A stretch of 64,000 nucleotides of DNA from Wenzhouxiangella marina (GCF_001187785.1 NZ_CP012154.1:1544501-1608500), one strand, 5' to 3'. Counted from the stretch's first letter, positions 26,479-36,418 are shown. The notes: generated by a model not told the origin, from the sequence alone. Numbers and translations are program-made.

Positions 26479-26600
26479 GGCGTAGGGCTTGGCTTCGGGC
26501 CGAATTCTGGAGCAGGCCGAATTATCGCACGGGTGTCGACTGGAACCAGCACCTCAATCGGTACAATGCCGGCTTCGATTCATTCCGATCCGGTGCCCGC

Positions 26601-27680
26601 ATGTCCGACGCGCTTCAATCCGAACTCCAGGCCCGCCTCAGTGCCCTGGTCGACCCTCACACGGGTCAGCCCTTCGCGGAGCAGATCCGCCTCAGTCTGC
26701 GCGGTGACCGCGCCGCTGTCCGGGTGCAGTTGTCCTACCCGGCCGCGGGCTGGCATGCGGCGCTGGTCGAGATGATCGAGGGCGCGCTCTGCCATGACGG
26801 CCAGGTGTCCGCCGTGACCGTCGAGATCGATACGGAGCTCGTCGCCCACGCGGTTCAGGATGGGCTCAGTCCCCTGCCGGGTGTCGGCAACGTCATCGCC
26901 GTGGCCTCGGGCAAGGGCGGAGTGGGCAAGTCGACGGTGGCCGCCAACCTCGCCCTCGCGCTGCAGGCAGAGGGGGCGCGGGTCGGCGTGCTGGATGCCG
27001 ACATCTACGGCCCCAGCCAGCCCCGCATGCTGGGCCTGGAAGGCAAGCCGCAGACCACGCCCGACCGGCGCATCCTGCCGATGCGTGCCCATGGCCTCCA
27101 GGTCATGTCGATCGGCGTGCTGGTCCAGGTCGATCAGGCGATGATCTGGCGCGGGCCGATGGCGACCCAGGCCCTGCAGCAGATGGTGTCCGAGACCCAG
27201 TGGAGCGATCTGGACTACCTGATCGTCGATCTCCCGCCGGGCACCGGTGACATTCAGCTGACCCTGGCCCAGCGCATTCCGGTGGCGGGGGCGGTGACCG
27301 TCACCACACCCCAGGACGTGGCCGTCGACGATGTGCGACGCTCGGTGGCGATGTTCAACAAGGTGCGCGTGCCCGTGCTGGGCCTGATCGAGAACATGAG
27401 CACCCACGTCTGCTCGAACTGCGGGCATGAAGAGGCGATCTTCGGTCGCGGCGGCGGTCAGCGCATGGCCGAAGAGGCGGGCCTGAGCCTGCTCGGCGAA
27501 ATCCCCCTGGATGCTGGCCTCGGTCGCTCGACCGACACCGGCGCGCCGATCGTGGCCGCGGACCCGGAGCACCCGGTGGCGCAACGATTCCGGGACATTG
27601 CCCGCCGGGTCGGCGCGCGTCTGTCCCTGCAGGCCCGCAACCAGACCATTCGCATGCCGAAGATCCGCATCGTCGAATGA
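26601..27680 (+). CDS. apbC: Mrp/ApbC Fe-S cluster carrier ATPase
   Basis: This 359-residue P-loop protein has an N-terminal MIP18/DUF59-type domain and deviant Walker A ASGKGGVGKST (about 103-113). DADIYGPSQP, LIVDLPPGTGD and the cluster-binding CxxC in HVCSNCGH follow. It is a scaffold or carrier that delivers Fe-S clusters to apo-proteins. A TACAAT -10-like box (26562-26567) lies in the 122-nt divergent spacer with metG. dcd follows on the same strand. Confidence 0.93.
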   Translation: MSDALQSELQARLSALVDPHTGQPFAEQIRLSLRGDRAAVRVQLSYPAAGWHAALVEMIEGALCHDGQVSAVTVEIDTELVAHAVQDGLSPLPGVGNVIAVASGKGGVGKSTVAANLALALQAEGARVGVLDADIYGPSQPRMLGLEGKPQTTPDRRILPMRAHGLQVMSIGVLVQVDQAMIWRGPMATQALQQMVSETQWSDLDYLIVDLPPGTGDIQLTLAQRIPVAGAVTVTTPQDVAVDDVRRSVAMFNKVRVPVLGLIENMSTHVCSNCGHEEAIFGRGGGQRMAEEAGLSLLGEIPLDAGLGRSTDTGAPIVAADPEHPVAQRFRDIARRVGARLSLQARNQTIRMPKIRIVE

Positions 27681-27759
27681 AGCGGCCGGTTCCTGACCCC
27701 CGGCCTTCCGGTAGAATGCGGGTCCGCCAATCAACCGTCCAGGACACAGGGAGTCAACG

Positions 27760-28329
27760 GTGAGCATCAAGTCCGACCGCTGGATTCGGCACATGGCCGA
27801 AACCCATGGGATGATCGAACCCTTCGAGCCCGGCCAGGTGCGCTCGGCCGAGGACGGTCGGCGCGTGGTCTCCTACGGCACCTCCAGCTACGGCTACGAT
27901 GGCCGTTGCGCCGATGAGTTCAAGATCTTCACGAACATCAACTCGGCGGTGGTGGACCCGAAGGAGTTCGACGAGTCGAGCTTCGTCGATTTCAAGGGCG
28001 ACACCTGCATCATTCCCCCGAACTCCTTCGCCCTGGCGCGCACCGTCGAATACTTCCGGATCCCGCGCAACGTGCTGACGATCTGCCTGGGCAAGTCGAC
28101 CTATGCGCGCTGCGGGATCATCGTCAACGTGACACCGCTCGAGCCCGAATGGGAAGGTCACGTGACCCTGGAATTCTCCAACACCACGCCCTTGCCGGCG
28201 CGCATTCACGCCAACGAAGGCGTGGCCCAGTTCCTGTTCCTCGAATCCGACGAGGCCTGCGAGACCTCGTATGCCGACCGGGCGGGCAAGTACCAGGGCC
28301 AGCGGGGCGTGACCCTGCCCAAGGCCTGA
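27760..28329 (+). CDS. dcd: dCTP deaminase
   Basis: The 189-residue enzyme deaminates dCTP to dUTP for thymidylate synthesis. Landmarks are [63 protein letters not shown] and [13 protein letters not shown]. It starts with GTG at 27760, preceded by AGGGAG; the family N-terminus SIKSDRWI begins there. It is convergent with the DegS-like gene. Confidence 0.96.
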   Translation: MSIKSDRWIRHMAETHGMIEPFEPGQVRSAEDGRRVVSYGTSSYGYDGRCADEFKIFTNINSAVVDPKEFDESSFVDFKGDTCIIPPNSFALARTVEYFRIPRNVLTICLGKSTYARCGIIVNVTPLEPEWEGHVTLEFSNTTPLPARIHANEGVAQFLFLESDEACETSYADRAGKYQGQRGVTLPKA

Positions 28330-28347
28330 ATCGCCGGCGCGGCCCGT

Positions 28348-29448
28348 TCAGCGAGTGCCGAGCGGCGGTTGCTGGATGACGTCGACGCTGGTGGTGAAGA
28401 GCTGGCGCCCCCGAACGACCTCGAATTCGATGCTGCTGCCGGGGGTTCGCTGGGAAATCAGCAGGGTCAGCTCCCTGGCGCTCGAGACCGCATCGCCATC
28501 GGCGCTGATCAGGATGTCACCGGGACGCAGACCCGCCTCCCAGGCCGGACTGCCGGCCGCCGCTCGCGCGACGCGGGCGCCGGTGACCGTCCGCTCACCG
28601 AGCTGCAGGGCCAGCGAGAGGTCCATGAGATCCACGCCGATCCAGCCGCGCTGGACCTGACCGTACTCGACGATCTGGGTCATGATCTGGCTGGCCAGCG
28701 GTGCAGGGATGGCGAAGCTGATGCCCTGGGCGCCGATCGACTGACTGAGGGAGGCGGAGTTGATGCCGACGACCTGGCCCGCGGGGTTGACCAGGGCGCC
28801 GCCGCTGTTGCCCGCGTTGATCGCCGCATCGGTCTGGATGAAGTCCTCGAAGGTGGTCAGGTTGAGCTGGCCACGACCCGTGGCGCTGACGATGCCCATC
28901 GTGACCGTGTGACTCAGGCCGAAGGCGTTGCCGATGGCCAGCACGACGTCGCCGGTTCGCAGATTGGCGTCCGTGGCCAGGCTGGCCGCCGGCAGGTTGT
29001 CCATCTCGATCTTGAGCACGGCCAGATCCGTGCCCGGATCGCTGCCGACCACGCGAGCCTCGGCGATGCGTCCGTCGAACAGGGCGACGACGATGTTGTC
29101 GACGTCGGAGATGACGTGGCGAGTGGTCAGGATCAAACCGTCGGGCGACACGATCACCCCCGACCCCAGGCCTCGTCGGGGCAGGGTGACGGTACGCTCC
29201 TGGTAGAGCGCCCGGTACAGGGGGTCCGAGAGATTCTCGAACAGGGGCTGGGTCACCAGGGTCCGGGTGTAGATGCTGACCACCGAGGGCGCCGTGGCGT
29301 TGACCGCGTTGGCATAGCTATGGGGCGCCGAGGGCGCAGCCGCCGGTTCGAGGGCAGGCAGCAGATCCGGTCGCAGGTAGACGGCGACGAATGCGACGGC
29401 CAGGCCCAGCACGATGAACTGCGCGATGAATTGGAAGATCTTGATCAA
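28348..29448 (-). CDS. degS: DegS/AlgW-type periplasmic serine protease
   Basis: This HtrA-family protease (366 residues from the preferred start) has one N-terminal membrane helix, a trypsin-like domain and a single PDZ domain (about 265-350), the DegS layout. The catalytic triad is His in LTTRHVI, Asp in GTDLAVLKI and Ser in NAGNSGGALV. DegS cleaves the anti-sigma factor RseA on envelope stress. I prefer TTG at 29448, where the DegS-like start IKIFQFIAQF begins and GGGGA lies upstream. A GTG at 29535 would add 29 atypical residues. Confidence 0.85.
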   Translation of the reverse strand: MIKIFQFIAQFIVLGLAVAFVAVYLRPDLLPALEPAAAPSAPHSYANAVNATAPSVVSIYTRTLVTQPLFENLSDPLYRALYQERTVTLPRRGLGSGVIVSPDGLILTTRHVISDVDNIVVALFDGRIAEARVVGSDPGTDLAVLKIEMDNLPAASLATDANLRTGDVVLAIGNAFGLSHTVTMGIVSATGRGQLNLTTFEDFIQTDAAINAGNSGGALVNPAGQVVGINSASLSQSIGAQGISFAIPAPLASQIMTQIVEYGQVQRGWIGVDLMDLSLALQLGERTVTGARVARAAAGSPAWEAGLRPGDILISADGDAVSSARELTLLISQRTPGSSIEFEVVRGRQLFTTSVDVIQQPPLGTR

Positions 29449-29560
29449 ATCGGTGGCGTCCCCAGGGGCGCGAGGGTTTCGGGCTCCGCTGCAGGCGCCG
29501 GATCGACGACCCTCGATGAGCCGCAAAGCGGTCACCAGCGCTTACAGAAGGCCAGTATAA

Positions 29561-29590
29561 TTGTGATAACCCTTAATTTTTCGCTAAAAT
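29561..29590 (+). promoter_or_regulatory. Sigma-70 promoter for petABC
   Basis: TTGTGA (29561-29566) and TAAAAT (29585-29590) are spaced by 18 nt in an AT-rich island inside GC-rich DNA. This is the best-matching promoter in the degS/petA divergent region (29449-29748), which otherwise holds no gene I can support. The implied petA leader is about 150 nt. Confidence 0.55.
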
Positions 29591-29748
29591 AACGGATTGA
29601 GTTCTCGTAGTGTCCGGCCGCGGGTGCGATATCGACCATCGCAGCCTCCCTGTTTCGAGGGTCCGAGCCGGGCTCGTGGATTGCAATGTTCGTCAGGCGC
29701 GGCAGGACATGCCGACCTGACCCAGACTCGTTAGCTCGGGAGTATTTC

Positions 29749-30375
29749 ATGTCCGAAACCGATTCACCTGATTCCATCCAGCCGCAGACCGACCAGTCGC
29801 GTCGCCGCCTGCTGCTGGCCGGCACCGGCATCGTCGGCGCCGTGGGTGCAGGCCTGGCAGCCTGGCCGTTCGTCGCCTCCTGGAAGCCGAGCGCCAAGGC
29901 GCGCATGGTCGGCGCTCCGGTCGAAGTCTTCATCGGCGACCTCGAGCCGGGCCAGATGACCCGCGTCCAGTGGCGCGGCCAGGCCATCGGCATCATGCGC
30001 CGCACCGAGCGGATGCTCGCCGAGCTCGAGGGCCTGGGCGATCGCCTGCGTGATCCGGGTTCCGACGTGACCGGCCAGCAGCCCGAGTACGCGAAGAACA
30101 CCTACCGGTCGATTCGCCCTGAAATCCTCGTGCTGAACATCCACTGCACGCACCTGGGCTGCGTGCCCGAGCTGCGTCCCGAGATCGAGGCCCAGCCCTT
30201 CGACCAGAACTGGAAGGGTGGGTTCTACTGCCCCTGCCACAAGTCGACCTTCGACCTGGCCGGTCGCGTGTTCCGTGGCGTGCCGGCGCAGCTGAACCTG
30301 CTCGTGCCGCCCTATCACTTCATCGATGAGGATCGCATCGTCGTCGGTGTCGATCCGGAACAAGGAGTTGCCTGA
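29749..30375 (+). CDS. petA: Ubiquinol-cytochrome c reductase iron-sulfur (Rieske) subunit
   Basis: The 208-residue protein has a twin-arginine-like N-terminal anchor (SRRRLLLAG, then a hydrophobic stretch to about 44). The Rieske [2Fe-2S] site uses Cys133, His135, Cys161 and His164, with the disulfide pair Cys138/Cys163 (CTHLGC and CPCHKS). It carries electrons from ubiquinol to cytochrome c1. ATG 29749 is chosen because GGGAG precedes it; the in-frame start at 29686 extends into the leader. Confidence 0.95.
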   Translation: MSETDSPDSIQPQTDQSRRRLLLAGTGIVGAVGAGLAAWPFVASWKPSAKARMVGAPVEVFIGDLEPGQMTRVQWRGQAIGIMRRTERMLAELEGLGDRLRDPGSDVTGQQPEYAKNTYRSIRPEILVLNIHCTHLGCVPELRPEIEAQPFDQNWKGGFYCPCHKSTFDLAGRVFRGVPAQLNLLVPPYHFIDEDRIVVGVDPEQGVA

Positions 30376-30376
30376 C

Positions 30377-31621
30377 ATGGCCAAGCCCGCCAGTACCCTG
30401 AGCAAGAGCGTCGACTCTCTCTACCAGTGGGTCGATCAGCGACTGCCGGTCACCGATTTCTGGAAATCGCACGTCAGCGAGTACTACGCGCCGAAGAACT
30501 TCAATGTGATGTACTTCTTCGGTTCGCTGGCCCTGCTGGTCCTGGTCAACCAGATCCTGACCGGGATCTTCCTGACCATGCACTACAAGCCCGACGCCGC
30601 CCTGGCCTTCGGTTCGGTCGAATACATCATGCGCGACGTCGAGTGGGGGTGGCTGATCCGCTACATGCACTCCACCGGCGCCTCGGCCTTCTTCGTGGTC
30701 GTCTACCTGCACATGTTCAGAGCCCTGATGTACGGCTCCTACCAGAAGCCGCGCGAACTGGTCTGGATCCTGGGCATGCTGATCTACCTGGTGCTGATGG
30801 CCGAGGCCTTCATGGGCTACGTGCTGCCCTGGGGCCAGATGTCCTACTGGGGTGCCCAGGTGATCGTGTCCCTGTTCGGTGCCATTCCCGTGGTCGGGGA
30901 CGCCCTGGTCGAGTGGATCCGTGGGGACTACTACATCGCCGACGCCACCCTGAACCGCTTCTTCGCCCTGCACGTGATCGCGCTGCCGCTGGCGCTGCTG
31001 ATGCTGGTGGTGCTCCACCTGGCCGCGCTGCACGAGGTCGGCTCGAACAATCCGGACGGCGTCGACATCAAGAAGAACAAGGATGAAGCCGGCCGCCCGC
31101 GTGACGGCATTCCGTTCCACCCGTACTACACGGTGAAGGACATCTTCGGGGCCGGCATGTTCCTGCTGCTGTTCGCCTTCATCATCTTCTATGCACCGGA
31201 GATGGGTGGCCTGTTCCTGGAGCCGGACAACTTCGCGCCGTCGAACCCGCTGGTGACGCCTCAGCACATCGTGCCGGTCTGGTACTTCACGCCCTACTAC
31301 GCCATTCTGCGCGCCGTGCCGGACAAGCTGCTGGGCGTGGTCCTGATGGGCGCGGCCATCGCGGTGCTGTTCCTGCTGCCGTGGCTCGATCGATCCAAAG
31401 TCCGCTCGATCCGCTACAAGGGCTGGGGCAGCAAGATCCTGCTGGCCGTGTTCGCCATCGGCTTCGTGCGTCTCGGCATGCTGGGCATGGGTTCCGGCAC
31501 GCCGATCGAGACGCTCGAGTCGCGCATCTGGACCTTCGTCTACTTCGCCTTCTTCATCCTGTTGCCGGTGGTGACATCGATGGAGAAAACCAAACCGGTA
31601 CCGGAACGGGTGACGAAATAA
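30377..31621 (+). CDS. petB: Cytochrome b of the bc1 complex
   Basis: The 414-residue membrane protein has eight or so helices and paired haem histidines (RYMHSTGASAFFVVVYLHMFR and RFFALHVIALPLALLMLVVLHLAALH). It also has the Qo-site motif (PVWYFTPYYAILR) and the cd-helix (GYVLPWGQMSYWGA). ATG 30377 has AAGGAG 9 nt upstream and starts one base after the petA stop. It oxidises ubiquinol together with PetA. Confidence 0.96.
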   Translation: MAKPASTLSKSVDSLYQWVDQRLPVTDFWKSHVSEYYAPKNFNVMYFFGSLALLVLVNQILTGIFLTMHYKPDAALAFGSVEYIMRDVEWGWLIRYMHSTGASAFFVVVYLHMFRALMYGSYQKPRELVWILGMLIYLVLMAEAFMGYVLPWGQMSYWGAQVIVSLFGAIPVVGDALVEWIRGDYYIADATLNRFFALHVIALPLALLMLVVLHLAALHEVGSNNPDGVDIKKNKDEAGRPRDGIPFHPYYTVKDIFGAGMFLLLFAFIIFYAPEMGGLFLEPDNFAPSNPLVTPQHIVPVWYFTPYYAILRAVPDKLLGVVLMGAAIAVLFLLPWLDRSKVRSIRYKGWGSKILLAVFAIGFVRLGMLGMGSGTPIETLESRIWTFVYFAFFILLPVVTSMEKTKPVPERVTK

Positions 31622-32358
31622 TGAAACTTTCCAAGAGCTTCGTCGGCCTGCTGGCCGGCATGTTGGGGCTGACGGCCCAGGCGGCGGGCGGCGGTGACTA
31701 TGACCACGCCAACGTCAACGTGCACGACATCGCCTCGCTGCAGCGCGGCGCGGCCATGTTCGTGAACTACTGCATGGGCTGCCACTCCGCCCAGTACATG
31801 CGCTACCAGCGCCTCAGCGAGGACCTCGAGCTGAGCGAGGAGGAGATCGAGCAGTTCCTGATCCTCGGCGACCAGGAAATCGGCGACTACATGAAGACCT
31901 CGATGCCCTACGAGCAGGCCACGGCCTGGTTCGGCAAGGCGCCGCCCGACCTGACCCTGACCGCCCGCTCGCGTGGTGAGGACTGGATCTACACCTTCCT
32001 GCGCAGCTACTACCTGTCCGACGAGGGCTGGAACAACACGGTGCTGGCGAACGCGGCCATGCCGAACGTGCTGTGGGAGCTGCAGGGCGTGCAGCGTCCG
32101 ATCACCGAAACGGTGGTCGACGAGGCCGGCACGCCACACACGCAGGTCGTGTCCCTGGAGCTCGATCAACCGGGCATGATGAGCGAAGAGGAATTCGACG
32201 CGGCCGTTCGCGATCTCGTGGCCTTCATGAGCTACATGGCCGAGCCGGCCGTGCTCAAGCGCGAGCGCATGGGCGCCTGGGTGTTGCTGTTCCTCTCCCT
32301 GTTCACCTTCCTCTCCTACCTGCTCTATCAGGAATACTGGAAGGACGTGAAGAAGTGA
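31621..32358 (+). CDS. petC: Cytochrome c1 of the bc1 complex
   Basis: The 245-residue subunit has a cleavable signal (about 1-21), the haem c site CMGCH (51-55), the axial Met in NAAMPNVLW and a C-terminal anchor helix (about 222-240). Its ATG shares one base with the petB stop (TAATG). It passes electrons to soluble cytochromes c, for which the paired small cytochromes at 62.5 kb are possible partners. Confidence 0.95.
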   Translation: MKLSKSFVGLLAGMLGLTAQAAGGGDYDHANVNVHDIASLQRGAAMFVNYCMGCHSAQYMRYQRLSEDLELSEEEIEQFLILGDQEIGDYMKTSMPYEQATAWFGKAPPDLTLTARSRGEDWIYTFLRSYYLSDEGWNNTVLANAAMPNVLWELQGVQRPITETVVDEAGTPHTQVVSLELDQPGMMSEEEFDAAVRDLVAFMSYMAEPAVLKRERMGAWVLLFLSLFTFLSYLLYQEYWKDVKK

Positions 32359-32401
32359 GGCGGCGTCTCGTCCAGCTCACCGTAACAAGAGGGTCTTGAA
32401 C

Positions 32402-33016
32402 ATGATGGCGCTGTACTCTTCGGAGAATTGCCTGAACTGCCACCGGGTGCGTTTCGTGCTGGCGGAGAAGGGCATCAACGTGGAGATCATCCACGTCGAG
32501 CAGGATCGGGCGGCCACGGCCGACCTGGCCGAGCTCAACCCCTACGGTGAGACGCCGACTCTGGTCGATCGCGACATGGTGCTCTACGGCACCTGGGTGG
32601 TCACCGAGTACCTGGACGAACGCTACCCGCATCCGCCCTTGATGCCGGTGGATCCGGTGTCACGGTCCCGGCTGCGTCTGGCCATGTACCGGATGCACCG
32701 GGACTGGATCGAGGCCGGTCAGATCATCGAGACCTCCGGCGGCGAGAAGAAGGTGGCAGCGGCCAAGAAGCAGCTGCGTGACAGTCTGATCGCCGCCGAC
32801 GATTTCTTCGGTCTGACCCCCTTCATCCTGAACGAAGAGCTGTCGCTGGCCGATTGCGCCCTGGTGCCGTTGCTGTGGCGTCTTCCGGCCTACGACATCA
32901 ACCTGACGGTCAAGCAGGCTCCCAAGCTGAACCAGTACATGGAGCGCATGTTCCGTCGGGATTCCTTCCAGCGTAGCCTGACCGAGGCCGAGCGCCTGAT
33001 GCGCGAGTCGGAATGA
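32402..33016 (+). CDS. sspA: Stringent starvation protein A
   Basis: This 204-residue glutathione-transferase-fold protein binds RNA polymerase and affects stationary-phase and acid-stress transcription. It shows YSSENCLNCHRVRFVLAEKGI, LAELNPYGETPTLVDRDMVLY, YLDERYPHPPLMPVDP and a C-terminal helical domain. ATG 32402 is preferred over a TTG at 32396 because AGAGGG sits 8 nt upstream. It is 43 nt after petC and coupled to sspB. Confidence 0.94.
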   Translation: MMALYSSENCLNCHRVRFVLAEKGINVEIIHVEQDRAATADLAELNPYGETPTLVDRDMVLYGTWVVTEYLDERYPHPPLMPVDPVSRSRLRLAMYRMHRDWIEAGQIIETSGGEKKVAAAKKQLRDSLIAADDFFGLTPFILNEELSLADCALVPLLWRLPAYDINLTVKQAPKLNQYMERMFRRDSFQRSLTEAERLMRESE

Positions 33017-33438
33017 GTGAGGCCCCGATGCTGCCCAGTCGCCCGTACCTGTTGCGGGCGATGCACGAATGGATCGTCGATTCCGGATTGACTCCGCACC
33101 TGCTGATCAATGCCGACGACCCGGGGCTCCGGGTGCCGGACGCCGCTCGCCAGGACGATCGAGTCGTGCTGAACATCTCCCCCACGGCCGTTCGTGACCT
33201 GCTCATGGATGCCGATCTGGTGACCTTCGTGGCCCGTTTCGGCGGGGTGTCGCAGGCGGTGAGCGTGCCGATGGCGGCAGTCGAGGGAATCTATGCGCGC
33301 GAGAATGGACGCGGCATGATGTTTCCCGACGAAGAGGGGCTGGACAGCTCGCCGGAGTCGGACGGACGGTCGGAGGCCGAAGGCGACGACGGCCCGGAGC
33401 GCCCTCGCTCCCGGCCATCGCTGAAGGTCGTCAAGTAG
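33013..33438 (+). CDS. sspB: ClpXP adaptor SspB
   Basis: The 141-residue adaptor delivers ssrA-tagged proteins to ClpXP. The folded domain (SRPYLLRAMHEWIVDSGLTPHLLINAD, LNISPTAVRDL, FGGVSQAVSVPMAAVEGIYARENGRGM) is followed by an acidic flexible linker. The ClpX-docking tail RPSLKVVK is at the very C-terminus. The start overlaps the sspA stop in ATGA (33013-33016). Confidence 0.95.
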   Translation: MSEAPMLPSRPYLLRAMHEWIVDSGLTPHLLINADDPGLRVPDAARQDDRVVLNISPTAVRDLLMDADLVTFVARFGGVSQAVSVPMAAVEGIYARENGRGMMFPDEEGLDSSPESDGRSEAEGDDGPERPRSRPSLKVVK

Positions 33439-33441
33439 CTC

Positions 33442-33463
33442 AGGGCCCGCCAACGCGGGCCCT
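33442..33463. terminator. Stem-loop between convergent sspB and DUF3301 genes
   Basis: AGGGCCCGC and GCGGGCCCT form a perfect 9-bp stem with a CAAC loop, starting 4 nt after the sspB stop and touching the stop of the convergent gene. No T tract follows in either direction; it is probably shared by both genes. Confidence 0.65.
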
Positions 33464-33783
33464 CATTCCACCAGGTGCCCGCCGTCCTCGAGTTCGCCGC
33501 GCAGCGCGGCCAGGCGGTCTCCGAGCATCAGAACCTCACCGCGTCGCCGGCCGCCGCCATCGGGGCTGAATTCGAAGCGGTAGAGCCTGCGCCATTCCCA
33601 TCGGCCGGACGCACGAGTCGGGCGCATGAAGGCCAGGGCCACGGTCTGGTCCAGCAATTGCCATTCCTGCTTCTGACAGAAGCGACGGGCGTGCTCCCGG
33701 GCCTGCTCGCGGGCGCGGTTGGCCGAGTACCACCAGAGACTGACGGCGGCGAGCAGTAGCAGGGCGGCAAAGGCGCTGTCCAT
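33463..33783 (-). CDS. DUF3301 family small membrane protein
   Basis: The 106-residue protein has an N-terminal membrane helix (about 3-18), then ANRAREQAREHARRFCQKQEWQLLDQTVAL and RLYRFEFSPDGGGRRRGEVLMLGDRL, which fit DUF3301. The function is unknown. It follows the Smr-domain gene by 3 nt, so the two are likely co-expressed. Confidence 0.82.
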   Translation of the reverse strand: MDSAFAALLLLAAVSLWWYSANRAREQAREHARRFCQKQEWQLLDQTVALAFMRPTRASGRWEWRRLYRFEFSPDGGGRRRGEVLMLGDRLAALRGELEDGGHLVE

Positions 33784-33786
33784 CGT

Positions 33787-34320
33787 TCAGGCCACCTGGC
33801 GTAGCAGTACGTACACGGCGCCCGTGCCCCCGTCATGGGGGGGTGCGGAGGCGAAGGCGACCACGCGGTCGTGGCGGGCGAGGAGGCGGGCCGTGATCTG
33901 CTTGATCCGGGGCCCATCCGGGCCCGAACGCAGGCCCTTGCCATGGATGATCTTCACGCAGCTCAGACCGTCCCGGATCGCTTCCTTCAGGAACGCCCGA
34001 ATCGTTGCCGCGGCGGCCTGGGTGTTCATCTGATGGAGGTCGATCTCGTCCTGGACGCGCCAGTGACCTCGGCGCAGACGATTGACCAGTCGGGGGCGCA
34101 TGCCCGGACGGACCCATTGGAGCTCCTCGCCCGTCTCGACCGAGCTGAAGTCGAAATGGCCCGTGGCGAGCTCGTCCATGACCGCCGCCTCGTCGAGGCG
34201 ACGCTGGGCCGGGACGGGGGAGGGTGGCGTGCCGCGTTGCGCGACGCGCTCATGGCGCACGCGGCGTACCTCGCCGACGGCGGAGCGGAACAGCTCGCGG
34301 TCTTCGTCATCGATGGCCAT
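33787..34320 (-). CDS. Smr-domain endonuclease-like protein
   Basis: The 177-residue protein has a charged N-terminal region and a C-terminal Smr domain. [31 protein letters not shown] and [10 protein letters not shown] carry the D-L-H and H-G-x-G signatures. Stand-alone Smr proteins nick or cleave nucleic acid; SmrB acts on mRNA at collided ribosomes. Whether this one corresponds to SmrA or SmrB is not clear from sequence alone. It is divergent from surE. Confidence 0.88.
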   Translation of the reverse strand: MAIDDEDRELFRSAVGEVRRVRHERVAQRGTPPSPVPAQRRLDEAAVMDELATGHFDFSSVETGEELQWVRPGMRPRLVNRLRRGHWRVQDEIDLHQMNTQAAAATIRAFLKEAIRDGLSCVKIIHGKGLRSGPDGPRIKQITARLLARHDRVVAFASAPPHDGGTGAVYVLLRQVA

Positions 34321-34394
34321 GCAAGCTCCTTTCGGACGTGCCGCTCATGCCGGGATTCCTTTATAGTTACGTCTTGATTCCAGCCAATTCAAGC

Positions 34395-35174
34395 ATGCAT
34401 ATTCTCATTTCCAATGACGACGGGCTGTATGCGCCCGGAATTCGCCTGTTGTCCGAGGGTCTGGCCAAGCACTGCGACCGCGTGACCGTCGTCGCGCCGG
34501 ATCGCGATCGCTCCGGCGCCAGCAACTCTCTGACACTCGATCAGCCCATTCGCGTCGAACGCCAGGGCGAGGGCGTCTACAAGGTCTACGGCACGCCGAC
34601 CGACTGTGTCCACGTGGCCATCACCGGGGTGCTCGAAGCCGAGCCCGATATGGTGGTGTCCGGGATCAACGCCGGCGCCAACATGGGTGACGACGTGCTG
34701 TATTCCGGCACCGTGGCAGCCGCGATGGAAGGTCGTTTCCTGGGGCTGCCGGCCATGGCGGTCTCCCTGTCCTACGGGCGGGAAGGTCCGCGCCATTACG
34801 AAAGCGCGGCTCGGGCGGCCACCATATTGATGCGTCGTCTGGTCGCCGAGCCGCTGCCCGCGGACACGATCCTGAATGTGAACGTGCCGGACCTGCCCTG
34901 GGAGGAGATCAAGGGCTTCGAGACCACCCGTCTGGGCCACCGTCACCGATCGGAAAACGTCATTCCCCTCGAAGATCCGCGCGGTCGACCGTTCTACTGG
35001 ATCGGCCCGCCGGGTGGCGAGCAGGACAACGGGCCCGGCACGGACTTCAATGCGGTGCGCAAGGGCTATGTGTCCGTGACGCCGATTCACGTCGATCTGA
35101 CCCGTTACCAGGCGCTCGATCAGGTCAGTCACTGGATCGAGGCCCTGAACGGCGAAGGTGCCGGCGAAGAATGA
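34395..35174 (+). CDS. surE: 5'/3'-nucleotidase SurE
   Basis: The 259-residue metal-dependent nucleotidase begins [15 protein letters not shown] with the Asp pair of the metal site. It continues [28 protein letters not shown] and [31 protein letters not shown], all SurE signatures. ATG 34395 is fixed by the conserved N-terminus. It overlaps pcm by 4 nt (35171-35174); surE-pcm-nlpD is a well-known stationary-phase order. Confidence 0.96.
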   Translation: MHILISNDDGLYAPGIRLLSEGLAKHCDRVTVVAPDRDRSGASNSLTLDQPIRVERQGEGVYKVYGTPTDCVHVAITGVLEAEPDMVVSGINAGANMGDDVLYSGTVAAAMEGRFLGLPAMAVSLSYGREGPRHYESAARAATILMRRLVAEPLPADTILNVNVPDLPWEEIKGFETTRLGHRHRSENVIPLEDPRGRPFYWIGPPGGEQDNGPGTDFNAVRKGYVSVTPIHVDLTRYQALDQVSHWIEALNGEGAGEE

Positions 35175-35833
35175 TCGCCGATCCCATCCAGCGTGGCATC
35201 GGGATGACCTCGGAGAAGACGCGTCAGCGTCTCGTGACCAGGCTCCGCGACAAGGGTATTCGGGACGAAGCCGTGCTCGAGGCGATCGCCGCGACGCCGC
35301 GTCATCTGTTCGTGGATGAAGCCCTGTCATCGCGAGCCTACGAGGACACGGCCCTGCCGATCGGGCGTGGGCAGACCATTTCCCAGCCCTACGTCGTGGC
35401 CCTGATGACCGCCGCCATCCATGGCGAGCGACCGCTGCGCAAGGTGCTCGAAGTCGGCACCGGGTCGGGTTATCAGGCCGCCATCCTCGCCCGTCTGTGC
35501 GATCGGGTCTTCACCACCGAGCGGATCGGCGAACTGGTGCGGACCGCCCGACAGCGCTTCCATCGTCTCGGCCTCCACAACATCCTGACCCGGCATGCCG
35601 ATGGTCTGGAGGGTTGGCCGACGCAGGCGCCCTTCGATGCCATCGTGGTGACGGCCGGGGGCGAGGTGCCGGATGCGCTCCTCGAGCAACTCGACGAGGG
35701 CGGTGTGCTGGTCGCGCCGATGAACGATGGGCAGGGCCAGCGTCTGACCCGCGTCACCCGCACGGCGACGGGCTTCGAGCGGGAGGACCTCGGCCCGGTC
35801 ATCTTCGTGCCGCTGCTCAGCGGTCTGGAGTAG
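35171..35833 (+). CDS. pcm: Protein-L-isoaspartate O-methyltransferase
   Basis: The 220-residue SAM-dependent enzyme repairs isoaspartyl damage. Motifs are [40 protein letters not shown], the SAM loop [16 protein letters not shown] and [20 protein letters not shown]. It is coupled to surE upstream and followed closely by the YqaA-like gene. Confidence 0.95.
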   Translation: MIADPIQRGIGMTSEKTRQRLVTRLRDKGIRDEAVLEAIAATPRHLFVDEALSSRAYEDTALPIGRGQTISQPYVVALMTAAIHGERPLRKVLEVGTGSGYQAAILARLCDRVFTTERIGELVRTARQRFHRLGLHNILTRHADGLEGWPTQAPFDAIVVTAGGEVPDALLEQLDEGGVLVAPMNDGQGQRLTRVTRTATGFEREDLGPVIFVPLLSGLE

Positions 35834-35842
35834 GGCGGGCAT

Positions 35843-36418
35843 ATGTTCAGGGCCCTGTATGATCGTGCCTTGCACTGGTCCCGCCATCGTTACGCCGAGC
35901 GCTACCTGGCGGCACTGTCCCTGGCCGAGGCCACGGTCTTTCCGATCCCCCCGGATGTGATGCTGGCACCCATGGTGCTGGCGCGGCGGGACCGTGCCTG
36001 GCGTCTTGCGCTGCTGACGACGCTGACCTCGGTGCTCGGGGGGCTGATCGGCTACCTGATCGGCCACCTGGCCCTGGACGCGATCTACCCATTCATCGAG
36101 CGTGTGGGCTATGCCCATCACTACGAGCGTGCCGTGGACGCCTTCAGGGACTACGGCATCTGGTTCGTGATCATCGCCGGGTTCACGCCGATCCCCTTCA
36201 AGATCATCACCATCGCGGGTGGCGCCCTGGGCATGCCCCTGCTTGGCTTCGTGGCCGGCAGCCTGATCGGCCGGGGTGCTCGATTCTATCTGGTGGCCGG
36301 CCTGGTCTGGGCCGGTGGTGCTCGGGCCGAGGAGCGACTGCGCGAATGGGTGGATCTGATCGGTTGGTCGGTCCTGATCATCGCGGCCGTGGCTGGCCTG
36401 GTGTGGTGGTGGCTGTAG
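35843..36418 (+). CDS. YqaA family (DedA/VTT-like) membrane protein
   Basis: The 191-residue protein has about five hydrophobic segments and the family's SLAEATVFPIPPDVMLAPMVLA, GGLIGYLIGHLA and AGFTPIPFKIITIAGGALGMP motifs. Members belong to the SNARE-associated/VTT fold linked to lipid carrier transport and membrane integrity; the substrate is unknown. It sits between pcm and nlpD and overlaps the likely nlpD start. Confidence 0.88.
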   Translation: MFRALYDRALHWSRHRYAERYLAALSLAEATVFPIPPDVMLAPMVLARRDRAWRLALLTTLTSVLGGLIGYLIGHLALDAIYPFIERVGYAHHYERAVDAFRDYGIWFVIIAGFTPIPFKIITIAGGALGMPLLGFVAGSLIGRGARFYLVAGLVWAGGARAEERLREWVDLIGWSVLIIAAVAGLVWWWL